NCBI GenBank assembly: GCA_016285345.1
Contig: JAEEQN010000005.1
Span: 1 to 64,000 of the forward strand
Origin: Victivallales bacterium
Lineage (GTDB): Bacteria > Verrucomicrobiota > Lentisphaeria > Victivallales > UBA1829
Length of the DNA stretch: 64,000 bases
Direction: 5' to 3'
Below the pieces are notes generated by a model that did not search any database, was not told the DNA's origin, and worked only from the letters and a program-made list of their open reading frames with translations. This document shows, piece by piece, positions 9,281 to 16,412 of the stretch. Made by a program: the position numbers and the translations under genes. Within the stretch, counting starts at the first letter, position 1. Each line of letters begins with the position of its first letter.

Positions 9281-9859
9281 TCAGGATTTGCTGCCGGGGA
9301 CGTCGATGGGCTGTCCGGCGCGGCACATGGGGCACTCCTCCGCCGTGTAGGTCGGGAGCGAGAGCTTCAGCAGGCTGAAGAACGGGATGCCGCCGAAGGA
9401 GACTTTGCCGCCGCTGCGGTCCGTGATGACCGCCACAGCGACCGGATCGGCGCCGTGCGCGCGGACCAGGTCGATCGTCTGCTGGACACGGCCGCCCTCG
9501 GTCACGACGTCCTCCGCCACGATGACCTTCTCGCCGGGTTTCAGCCGGAAGCCGCGCGTCAGGACGAGCTGGTCGTTCTCCTTGTCGGCGAAGATGGATT
9601 CGATGTGGAGGGCGCGGGCGATCTCCTGCCCGACGAAGAGGCCGCCGACGGCCGGCGAGATCACGGTCTCGGCTTCGATCCCGGCGGCTTTGATGCGGGC
9701 GGCGAGCTCCTTGCAGAGCTCTTCCCCGACCCACGGCTTCTTGAAGACGAGCGCGGCCTGGAAGAAACGGTTGCTGTGCTTCTTGCTGCGAAGCTGGAAA
9801 TGTCCGGTCAGCAGTGCGCCGGCGGACTCGAATGCGGCGATGATTTCCTGGTCTGTCAT
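9281..9859 (-). CDS. pyrE: Orotate phosphoribosyltransferase
   Basis: 192 residues. Transfers orotate to PRPP to give orotidine 5'-phosphate in pyrimidine synthesis, in the cytoplasm. The PRPP-binding loop is VIVAEDVVTEGGRVQQT, preceded by a VISPAVGGLFVGQEIAR segment and the N-terminal GHFQLRSKKHSNRFFQ, as in the shorter PyrE subgroup that ends in a Cys-x2-Cys-containing tail (ECPMCRAGQPIDVPGS here). The PRPP loop has EGG where TGG or TGGS is usual. It starts 25 bp after the zinc-ribbon gene and is probably in one transcript with it and secA. Confidence 0.95.
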   Translation of the reverse strand: MTDQEIIAAFESAGALLTGHFQLRSKKHSNRFFQAALVFKKPWVGEELCKELAARIKAAGIEAETVISPAVGGLFVGQEIARALHIESIFADKENDQLVLTRGFRLKPGEKVIVAEDVVTEGGRVQQTIDLVRAHGADPVAVAVITDRSGGKVSFGGIPFFSLLKLSLPTYTAEECPMCRAGQPIDVPGSKS

Positions 9860-9884
9860 GATGCGATGTACCCTTTTTCGGTGA

Positions 9885-10277
9885 TTAACGGAAGGTGTCG
9901 GGGGAAGACGGCTGAATCCAGAGATGGAAGTCGATGGACTTGCCGCCGACGTGGAGCGTGAGCATGGTGTTCAGGCGGGTGAGCAGCAGGGCGTAGGGGA
10001 CCTTCACGCTGCCGCCGGGGACGTCGACGGAGACGCAGCAGTCGCCGAGGATGGGTTCGGCCTCGCGGACGACCTCGATCAGCCTCTGGAGCTTGCCGAA
10101 CTTCGTGCGGAGTTCATGATCGAACACATAGGGCTTGTGGCACTTGGGGCACAGCACCTGGATATTGCTTTCGGAGCAGTCCTGCAAACTGAACTGCACG
10201 ACGCCGTCGCAGCCTTCTTCGGCGCAAATAAAATCGACCTTTGCCTGGCCGTTCTTACTGGTTTTGTCTTCCGGCAT
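9885..10277 (-). CDS. Small zinc-ribbon-like protein, function unknown
   Basis: 130 residues, cytoplasmic. Two Cys pairs, C-x4-C (CAEEGC) and CPKC, about 20 residues apart at the N-terminus look like a treble-clef or zinc-ribbon knuckle. The rest is predicted alpha/beta with no motif I recognise. First gene of a likely transcript with pyrE, secA and the Sel1 gene; a candidate promoter lies 52 bp upstream. It might be a regulator or an RNA/protein adaptor, but nothing in the sequence decides this. Confidence 0.75.
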   Translation of the reverse strand: MPEDKTSKNGQAKVDFICAEEGCDGVVQFSLQDCSESNIQVLCPKCHKPYVFDHELRTKFGKLQRLIEVVREAEPILGDCCVSVDVPGGSVKVPYALLLTRLNTMLTLHVGGKSIDFHLWIQPSSPDTFR

Positions 10278-10328
10278 TTTGGATTCCTTGCGGTTGATTC
10301 GTGTGGGGGATTGAAAATCTTATCTTAT

Positions 10329-10356
10329 AATATAGCACCGCTTTCCCATTTATGAA
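10329..10356 (-). promoter_or_regulatory. Candidate promoter for the zinc-ribbon/pyrE/secA unit
   Basis: Minus strand: TTCATA (10356-10351), 16 bp spacer, TATATT (10334-10329). The -10 box fits the type seen before many genes here; the -35 is weak. Confidence 0.5.
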
Positions 10357-10389
10357 AGCCTTTTTTCGGAAAAAGGTGCATTTTTCCCC

Positions 10390-10517
10390 GTGCCGGAGCG
10401 CAGCCCGGCACTACTCGACACACTTTGTGTGTGCCGGAGCGTAGCCCGGCACTACTCGACACACTTTGTGTGTGCCGGAGCGCAGCCCGGCACTACCGCA
10501 GTGAAGGCGCAGCCTTC
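10390..10517. repeat. REP-like palindromic repeat cluster, three tandem units
   Basis: Three hairpins, each with arms GTGCCGG and CCGGCAC around AGCGCAGC or AGCGTAGC, at 10390-10411, 10431-10452 and 10472-10493, each followed by TAC. Units one and two are followed by TACTCGA and a second small hairpin (ACACAC, TTT, GTGTGT); unit three by TACCGCAGT and a different hairpin (GAAGGC, GCA, GCCTTC). On the minus strand each large hairpin is preceded by GTAG, the hallmark of REP elements. The last unit overlaps the 3' end and stop codon of the GH127 gene. Confidence 0.85.
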
Positions 10518-12997
10518 CGCATGACGCGGATTTTGGTGATCTGAGGAGACGCTTTCCCGTTCGCGCCGGAGAACACGAGCTTCGCCGTGCCGTCGGCGGC
10601 AATCGCATCCACGGGGATCGGGACCGTCTTCTCGACGCTCTGTCCGCGCTCGGTGTTCACGTCTCCGGAGAAGATCTCCCTGCCGCCGCACACGATCTTC
10701 AGCGCGGCATTGCGCCCGGACATCTCAACGGTCAGCTCCAGCGGCTCGCCGGACGGCAGGTTCGATACGGTGTATTCGAACGACGTCCCGGCGGGCGCGA
10801 ACCGGAATCTGCGGCCGTCCATTCCGGCGCGTGCCACGGTGTTTCCGGTCACGACCTTGTGGTCGATCTCGGACTGCTGGTAGCCGGGCGTGATCTCATC
10901 GACGAGGCGGCGGCTGTTGCCCATTTCGAGGCGGACGCGGCTGATGACGTCGGATCCTTCGGCGTCCCATTGAGCCTTGCTGAACCGGTTGAAATACACG
11001 GCATAATGTTCGTCCATGATGTCCATGAGCGGACGGAACTCGAGGTCCTTCGGGAAGATCAGGCCGTTGGATTTGAAGTGCGCGAACCCATCGGCGGGTG
11101 TCAGCTTCGAGAGCAGTTCCTGCACACTCTCCGCCACCATCACGGGCGGCGTCTCGTAGCTCTGGCCGTCGTTGCGCCACGCACGTGCTCCGGGATTCGC
11201 CGGATCGGGCGGCACGATGCCCGCGAGCACGAAGGGCCCGTACATGAGGCACAGCGGATCGCCGGGCTTGTCGGTCATCGGAACGGCGCGCAGGCTGAAA
11301 TCGAACCCGATGTTCACGGTGTCCCCGCTCTTCCACTTGCGGTTGATCGCGATATAGCCGTCCTTGCCCGCCTCGGCGGGGACCGCCTCGCCGTTGACCT
11401 TCAGCGTCATATTCGGGCTCCAGTACGGCTTGCGAATCTTCAGCGTGAACTTGGAGTCGTAGGTATCGGAACCGAAGAACGTCACCGTCACGTCCTTCGA
11501 GTAAGGGAATCCGCCGGAAATCGAAAACCTTTTAAAAGGCGTTACGTCGATTTGGTACGTCCATCCATCCGGCGGAGGATAGTGCCCGGTCACGGTCATC
11601 CACTGGATGGCGTCAAGCATGACGTCCGCGTCCCAGAACTGGTTCAGGTACAGCTCGCCCCGCCTCCCGGCAACCATCAGCTCGCCGTAGCGGCCGGGAT
11701 TCTCAAGGCCGGTGCCGACGCAGCACGTCCAGACGTGTTCGCTGGTGGAGAAGTTCTTCACTGCGACGGACGCGAGCGGCTGGAAGTAGCAGTACGCGCC
11801 CTCGCGGTCGGGACGGATCACGGACGCCACATGGTTCAGCGTGGCTCGTTCGGCGAAATCCATGACGGAGGCTTTCGGCTCCCACTCGAAGACGAGGCGG
11901 GCGAGCTTCAGCATGTTGTAGCAGTTGCAGGATTCGGTCGTGTGGCTGGACAGGTGCTTCGCGTCGTCGCCGACCGGGAAGAAATACTCGCCGTCGCCGT
12001 GTCCGCCTGTGGCGTAGCTGCGGTGGTTCGCCACGCGGTCGAAGAAGAACTCGGCGATGTCCCGGTATTTTTTGTCGCCGGTGAGCTCGTAGATGCGGCC
12101 CATGCCGGTCATTTCCGGGATCATGGTGTTGCCGTGCCGCCCGGTCAGGATGTCCTGTTTGCGGCTCAGCGGCTCCATGAGCGCCTCGTGGTAGAAATGT
12201 TTCTGGGCACATTCGAGGAACAGTTTGTCACCCGACATGGCCGTGAGGTCGGCGAGCACTTCGTCCATGCCGCCGAACTCGCAGGAAAGCATTTTCTGGG
12301 TGTTTTCCGGCGTGAGCGGGGAGACCACGGAGACCACGAAATTGCCGAGCTTGAACAGCGCCATGCGCGCCTTCTGTCTTACCGACCTTGCTTCATGAGC
12401 ACGCAAAAGGCTGATGTCGCGCAAGCCCGCCATGAGTTTATGCAGGGAATAGAACGGCGACCAGATGCCGTTCAGCTTGAACGGCTGCGCATCGACTTTG
12501 TTCTCGCGGAGCTGCGTGAACGTCTTCTTCGGGACGGGGAACGCGTATCCGTCCGGGTCCGCCTCCTGCATCTTCGCGATCTCGTCCACGACGCATTCCA
12601 TCTGCTTCAACGCCTGCGGGTCCTTCGTAAGCTCGTACACATAGGCGAGCGCGGAGAGGTAATGCCCCATGGCATGCCCGGAAAGCTCGCCGTCCTCCCA
12701 GCCGTCGTAGCGGTCCGCCTTCTTCGGCAGGCCCGCCTGGATGCGGAACGGCTCCAGCAGGCGGTCCGGCTTGATCGTGTACGCGATGTAATGGTTGTTG
12801 AGCTTCTGGCGTTCGGCGAGCGGGCCGCCCGTGAGCGTGATATATCCGGCCGGGAGGCACGCGACGCTTTTCTTTTCCTCTCCGAAACGGTCTTTCGATC
12901 CCGGATACGGGAAGGAAGAGCCCGCGATCTCGGCAGCTTCACAGACGATCCCGGCGCAGCAGAGCGCGGCGGACAAGATGAGACTGGATTTATTCAT
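10493..12997 (-). CDS. Secreted GH127/GH146-type beta-L-arabinofuranosidase (DUF1680)
   Basis: 834 residues from the ATG at 12997, which has GAGG about 9 bases upstream and opens on a signal peptide (SSLILSAALCCAGIVCEA). The upstream open frame is promoter DNA. The family releases beta-L-arabinofuranose from plant glycans by a retaining mechanism with a zinc-bound cysteine nucleophile. The cysteine cluster is visible: TESCNCYNMLKL near residue 357 and TCCVGTGLEN near 424, and the N-terminal part has GHYLSALAYVYELT of the (alpha/alpha)6 barrel. C-terminal beta domains follow. Likely periplasmic. The last residues and the TAG stop fall inside a REP-like repeat. Substrate detail is inferred from family only. 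Confidence 0.85.
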   Translation of the reverse strand: MNKSSLILSAALCCAGIVCEAAEIAGSSFPYPGSKDRFGEEKKSVACLPAGYITLTGGPLAERQKLNNHYIAYTIKPDRLLEPFRIQAGLPKKADRYDGWEDGELSGHAMGHYLSALAYVYELTKDPQALKQMECVVDEIAKMQEADPDGYAFPVPKKTFTQLRENKVDAQPFKLNGIWSPFYSLHKLMAGLRDISLLRAHEARSVRQKARMALFKLGNFVVSVVSPLTPENTQKMLSCEFGGMDEVLADLTAMSGDKLFLECAQKHFYHEALMEPLSRKQDILTGRHGNTMIPEMTGMGRIYELTGDKKYRDIAEFFFDRVANHRSYATGGHGDGEYFFPVGDDAKHLSSHTTESCNCYNMLKLARLVFEWEPKASVMDFAERATLNHVASVIRPDREGAYCYFQPLASVAVKNFSTSEHVWTCCVGTGLENPGRYGELMVAGRRGELYLNQFWDADVMLDAIQWMTVTGHYPPPDGWTYQIDVTPFKRFSISGGFPYSKDVTVTFFGSDTYDSKFTLKIRKPYWSPNMTLKVNGEAVPAEAGKDGYIAINRKWKSGDTVNIGFDFSLRAVPMTDKPGDPLCLMYGPFVLAGIVPPDPANPGARAWRNDGQSYETPPVMVAESVQELLSKLTPADGFAHFKSNGLIFPKDLEFRPLMDIMDEHYAVYFNRFSKAQWDAEGSDVISRVRLEMGNSRRLVDEITPGYQQSEIDHKVVTGNTVARAGMDGRRFRFAPAGTSFEYTVSNLPSGEPLELTVEMSGRNAALKIVCGGREIFSGDVNTERGQSVEKTVPIPVDAIAADGTAKLVFSGANGKASPQITKIRVMRKAAPSLR

Positions 12998-13048
12998 GCG
13001 GCATCCTCGAAGTTGCAAAATCAATATGTATGAATGAAAACACGCGAT

Positions 13049-13077
13049 ACTATAGCGCATGAAACACCCGAATGCAA
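13049..13077 (-). promoter_or_regulatory. Candidate promoter for the GH127 gene
   Basis: Minus strand TTGCAT (13077-13072), 17 bp spacer, TATAGT (13054-13049), about 50 bp before the chosen ATG. This supports the start at 12997 rather than the longer frame. Confidence 0.7.
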
Positions 13078-13176
13078 GAACCCCGCACGGGTTTTCTCGT
13101 TTTTTCTTTTCCGGTCGGCACGGCCGCCGAAAAGACAAAGAAACAACTTTTTTGGGGAGGCGGCTCTGGAACATAT

Positions 13177-13205
13177 TTGCATTTTCCGCTGTCTAATGCT
13201 ATAAT
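13177..13205 (+). promoter_or_regulatory. Candidate promoter for the double-thioredoxin gene
   Basis: TTGCAT (13177-13182), 17 bp spacer, TATAAT (13200-13205): the best sigma-70-type match in this region. It faces away from the GH127 promoter. Confidence 0.75.
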
Positions 13206-13253
13206 ATTAAGATTAATTTTGTTTTTGAAATCAACCACGATGGAGGATATTCC

Positions 13254-14801
13254 ATGAAGCATTTCGAACTGATACTCGCCGCCGCGCTCTGCGGATCGGT
13301 CTGCGCCGGGTTCACCCTGAACGCCGCCGATGCCAAGGCCGCCAAGGAAGAGAAGAAAGCCGAAAAGAAGGCGGAGATCGCCTGGCTGACCGACCTCGCC
13401 GCCGCGAAGAAGCAGGCCGCCGAAGAAAAGAAGCCGATCCTGATGTTCTTCACCGGATCCGACTGGTGCGGCTGGTGCATCAAGCTCCACGAGGACGTCC
13501 TCGACAAGAAGGAATTTCAGGATTTCGCAAAGGAAAACGTGATCCTGCTCGAGCTCGACTTCCCGAACTCCAAGCCGCAATCCGACGCGCTGAAGAAGCA
13601 GAACAAGGAGCTCGGCGACAAGTTCGACGTCGACGGCTATCCGACGATGGTCCTGGTCGCCTCCGACGGCGAGAAGGAGATCACCCGTTCGGTCGGCTAT
13701 GACAAGGAGCTCGTGAGCAAACTTCAGAAAGCGGTGAAAAAGGCCGCAACCAGCGCAAAAAAAAAATCAGGGGAAGAAGCCGCTGATGAAGCTGGGGAAA
13801 AGCTCGCGTGGCTGACCGACTTCGCGGCGGCGAAGAAACAGGCCGCCGAAGAAAATAAGCCGATCCTGATGTTCTTCACCGGGTCCGACTGGTGCATCTG
13901 GTGCCAGCGGCTCCATGAGGGCGTGCTCGACAAGCCCGAGTTCGCGGAATTCTCCAAGAAGCTCGTGCTGCTTGAACTCGACTTCCCGCAGGAGAAGGAA
14001 CTCCCCGCCGAACTGAAGAAGCAGAACGCCGAGCTCGCCGAGAAATTCAAAGTCGACGGCTATCCCTGCACGGTCGTGCTCGCCGCCGACGGCGAGACCG
14101 TGCTCGGCAAGCTCTCCGGCTACTCCGCCGAATACATCGACAAGATCCAGGACATCCTCGACGGAAAAGGCAAGCCCGTCACGATGGAGGAGCTCAAAAA
14201 GCAGTTCGACTACCTGCCGGACATGCTTGTGGAATACGAAGACCTGAAGCTGACGAAGGAAGAACTCCTGCAGGAGATCTTCGAACAGGAACCGACCGCC
14301 AGCGACTGCGCGCGCATCACGAAGGAATCCATCGGCGAGATGATCCGGGCGAACCTCGACAACGCGATCCTGCTCTATCTCGCGCAGAAGGCCGGATTCG
14401 TCCCGTCCGCGCAACTCGTGAAGGACTCCGTGATGAAGGAGTTCGACGAAATGCCCGCCGACCAGCGGAAGACGCTGGAAGACGCGCTGAAGGCGCAGGG
14501 TGCGTCGCTGGAAGACCAGATCGCGAAGGCCGCCGAGATCGAAACCATCCAGAAGAAGACCGCCATGCAGCTCTTCGTGAACAAGCACGCGGAAGACGCC
14601 GCAAAGAAGGAGATCGACGAGGACGCGCTGAAGGACCACTACGAGGCCAACCGCTCGCAGTACCCCGGCACGTACGACGCCGAAAAGGCGAAAATCATGG
14701 ACGACCTCGTGAAGGCGAAAGCTCCGTCCAAGGCCAACGAACTCGACAAGGAGATCGCGAACATCCGCAAGACCGTCAAATACTGGAAACCGGAAGACTG
14801 A
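13254..14801 (+). CDS. Secreted tandem thioredoxin protein fused to a SurA-like chaperone domain
   Basis: 515 residues with a signal peptide (cleavage near NAA-DA). Two thioredoxin-fold domains follow, near-duplicates: residues about 43-160 with CGWC (72-75) and cis-Pro YPT, and about 184-305 with CIWC (214-217) and YPC. Both have the FFTGSDWC lead-in of the Thioredoxin_7/DsbD-gamma-like group. Residues about 330-500 match the N-terminal helical region of the parvulin lipoprotein encoded next door (EKAGFKPSAEFV versus QKAGFVPSAQLV), i.e. a SurA/trigger-like chaperone segment without a PPIase domain. GGAGG lies upstream of the ATG. Probably a periplasmic thiol-disulfide or chaperone factor; redox direction unknown. 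Confidence 0.85.
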   Translation: MKHFELILAAALCGSVCAGFTLNAADAKAAKEEKKAEKKAEIAWLTDLAAAKKQAAEEKKPILMFFTGSDWCGWCIKLHEDVLDKKEFQDFAKENVILLELDFPNSKPQSDALKKQNKELGDKFDVDGYPTMVLVASDGEKEITRSVGYDKELVSKLQKAVKKAATSAKKKSGEEAADEAGEKLAWLTDFAAAKKQAAEENKPILMFFTGSDWCIWCQRLHEGVLDKPEFAEFSKKLVLLELDFPQEKELPAELKKQNAELAEKFKVDGYPCTVVLAADGETVLGKLSGYSAEYIDKIQDILDGKGKPVTMEELKKQFDYLPDMLVEYEDLKLTKEELLQEIFEQEPTASDCARITKESIGEMIRANLDNAILLYLAQKAGFVPSAQLVKDSVMKEFDEMPADQRKTLEDALKAQGASLEDQIAKAAEIETIQKKTAMQLFVNKHAEDAAKKEIDEDALKDHYEANRSQYPGTYDAEKAKIMDDLVKAKAPSKANELDKEIANIRKTVKYWKPED

Positions 14802-14868
14802 CCGCCGCATCCGCCGAACCGCCGCCGCGCCGGAACCGAAACTTTCCCGAAAAAAGTCATGTTTCCGG

Positions 14869-14897
14869 TTTGAAAACGCGGGAATCGGTGCTAATGG
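14869..14897 (+). promoter_or_regulatory. Candidate promoter for the parvulin lipoprotein
   Basis: TTGAAA (14869-14874), 17 bp spacer, TAATGG (14892-14897), followed by an A/T-rich leader of about 110 bp to the ATG. The -10 is weak. Confidence 0.45.
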
Positions 14898-15018
14898 TAT
14901 ATATCCGTTTTTGCGGAAGGGACCGCGGGACGCCCCGTCCGGCGGGTTCCGGAAGCAGGACCCAGGCAAATCAAAATATCATACAATAACAAACGATAAC
15001 TCAGCAACAGGAGTGAAC

Positions 15019-16227
15019 ATGAACATCATGAAATTCACCGGAAAAGCCGCTGCGATCTGCTTCGCGGCAGGCATCGCGGCCGCCGCGCTCAGCGCCTGCG
15101 GCGACAAGAAGACCGAAGAACCGGCGCAGAACGGCGCCGAAGTCCAGAATCAGGCCCAGACGCAGCCCATGGAAATGCAGGACCTTGACATGAAGCCCGC
15201 CACCGAGGCCGAAATCCTCCAGGTCCTCGCATTCCTCCCCGATCCCGTCGCCACGGTCTACGGCGAGCCCATCGCCAGAAAAGAGATCATCGACGAGCTC
15301 GTCTCGCAGGAAGTCCCGCTCGAAATCTACAAGAGCATCGGCGAGGAACGCCTCCGCCAGGCGATGAGCAAGCAGATCGAAGACATGGTGAAGGACCAGA
15401 TCATGCTGAAGCAGGCCGAAAAGGCCGGGTTCAAGCCCTCCGCCGAATTCGTCGCCAAGGAAATGAAGGAGGAATTCGCCGAGCTGCCGAAGGAAGAGCA
15501 GGAAGAGATCGAAAAGGCGCTGAAGGACCGCGGCCTCACGATCGAGGAGCACATGAAGGAGACCTCCGAGAATCCCGAAATCCAGAAGAAGGCCGCCCTC
15601 TCCAAGTTCGTCCACACCGAATTCCTCGACAAGGCGAAAAAGAACGTCTCCGACGAGGACGTCAAGAAGTTCTACGACGAGCATATCGAAGACGTCACGA
15701 AGCCCGAAGGCGTAACCGTCGCGCACATCCTCATCCAGCTCGACGAGGAAAAGGAAGCGACCGACGCCGAGGCCGCCGACAAGGAAGCCAAGGCCAAGAT
15801 CGACGACATCTATGAAGAACTCCTGAAAGATCCCGCCAGCTTCGACAAGCTCGCGCAGGAAAAGAGCGACTGCCCCTCCGGCAAACGCGACAACGGCAAG
15901 CTCCCGGCCTTCGACAAGGACGGCATGCTGCTTGACGGCGGCGGAGCCATGGACCAGACGTTCGCCGACGCGGCGTTCGGCATCGAAAAGGCCGGACAGA
16001 TCACGAAACCCGTCAAGACCCGGTTCGGCTACCACATCATCAAGCTGATCGAAAAGACTCCGGAAGAAGTCACGCCGATGGAAAAGGTCAAGGACAAGAT
16101 CACCGAGTACCTCGCCGCTGAAAAGGCGCAGGCCGACCTCAACAAGATGCTCGACGACGAGATCGCGAAGAACGCGAAGATCAACGATTTCGCGCCCGCG
16201 AAGGAAGCTCCCGCCGAAGCGAAGTAA
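15019..16227 (+). CDS. PpiC/PrsA-type peptidyl-prolyl isomerase lipoprotein
   Basis: 402 residues from the ATG at 15019 (CAGGAG just upstream). The signal peptide ends in the lipobox LSAC, so Cys27 is probably lipidated. Then a low-complexity linker, a SurA-like N-terminal helical chaperone domain (about 75-225), and a parvulin rotamase domain (about 231-347: VAHILIQL, SGKRDNGKL, RFGYHIIKL). It assists folding of exported proteins. The chaperone part is paralogous to the C-terminal part of the preceding thioredoxin fusion, and the two genes lie in tandem 217 bp apart, so they likely work in the same periplasmic folding route. A terminator follows. Confidence 0.92.
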   Translation: MNIMKFTGKAAAICFAAGIAAAALSACGDKKTEEPAQNGAEVQNQAQTQPMEMQDLDMKPATEAEILQVLAFLPDPVATVYGEPIARKEIIDELVSQEVPLEIYKSIGEERLRQAMSKQIEDMVKDQIMLKQAEKAGFKPSAEFVAKEMKEEFAELPKEEQEEIEKALKDRGLTIEEHMKETSENPEIQKKAALSKFVHTEFLDKAKKNVSDEDVKKFYDEHIEDVTKPEGVTVAHILIQLDEEKEATDAEAADKEAKAKIDDIYEELLKDPASFDKLAQEKSDCPSGKRDNGKLPAFDKDGMLLDGGGAMDQTFADAAFGIEKAGQITKPVKTRFGYHIIKLIEKTPEEVTPMEKVKDKITEYLAAEKAQADLNKMLDDEIAKNAKINDFAPAKEAPAEAK

Positions 16228-16255
16228 GTTTCAGTTCGGACACAGAAGCGTTCAT

Positions 16256-16289
16256 CGGGACATCCGGTTCATCCGGGTGTCCCGTTTTT
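16256..16289 (+). terminator. Rho-independent terminator after the parvulin gene
   Basis: Stem CGGGACA/TGTCCCG with an inner CCGG/CCGG pair, then TTTTT. Located 29 bp after the stop. Confidence 0.85.
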
Positions 16290-16316
16290 CGTGCCGGAAT
16301 ACAAGTTTTTTTTTCC

Positions 16317-16412
16317 GTGCGCGAGCGTTAGCCGCGCATTACTTCAGTGGAGGCGTTGCCTCCCCGTGCCGTCGCGAAGCACGGCACTACCGCAGTGGAG
16401 GACCCGTCCTCC
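16317..16412. repeat. REP-like palindromic repeats, two tandem units
   Basis: Unit one: arms GTGCGCG/CGCGCAT around AGCGTTAGC (16317-16339), TACTTCAGT, then hairpin GGAGGC-GTT-GCCTCC. Unit two: arms GTGCCGT/ACGGCAC around CGCGAAGC (16366-16387), TACCGCAGT, then hairpin GGAGGAC-CC-GTCCTCC. The two units have different stem sequences, each self-complementary. Unit two contains the stop codon of the transglutaminase gene. Confidence 0.85.

Noticed and set aside
10390-10517. Possible CRISPR array (three spaced repeats)
   Set aside because: Spacing is about 41 bp with near-identical spacers, each spacer is itself a hairpin, and there are no cas genes. It fits tandem REP-like units.
14911-15018. 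N-terminal extension of the parvulin lipoprotein
   Set aside because: The lipoprotein signal and the ribosome binding site both fix the start at 15019.
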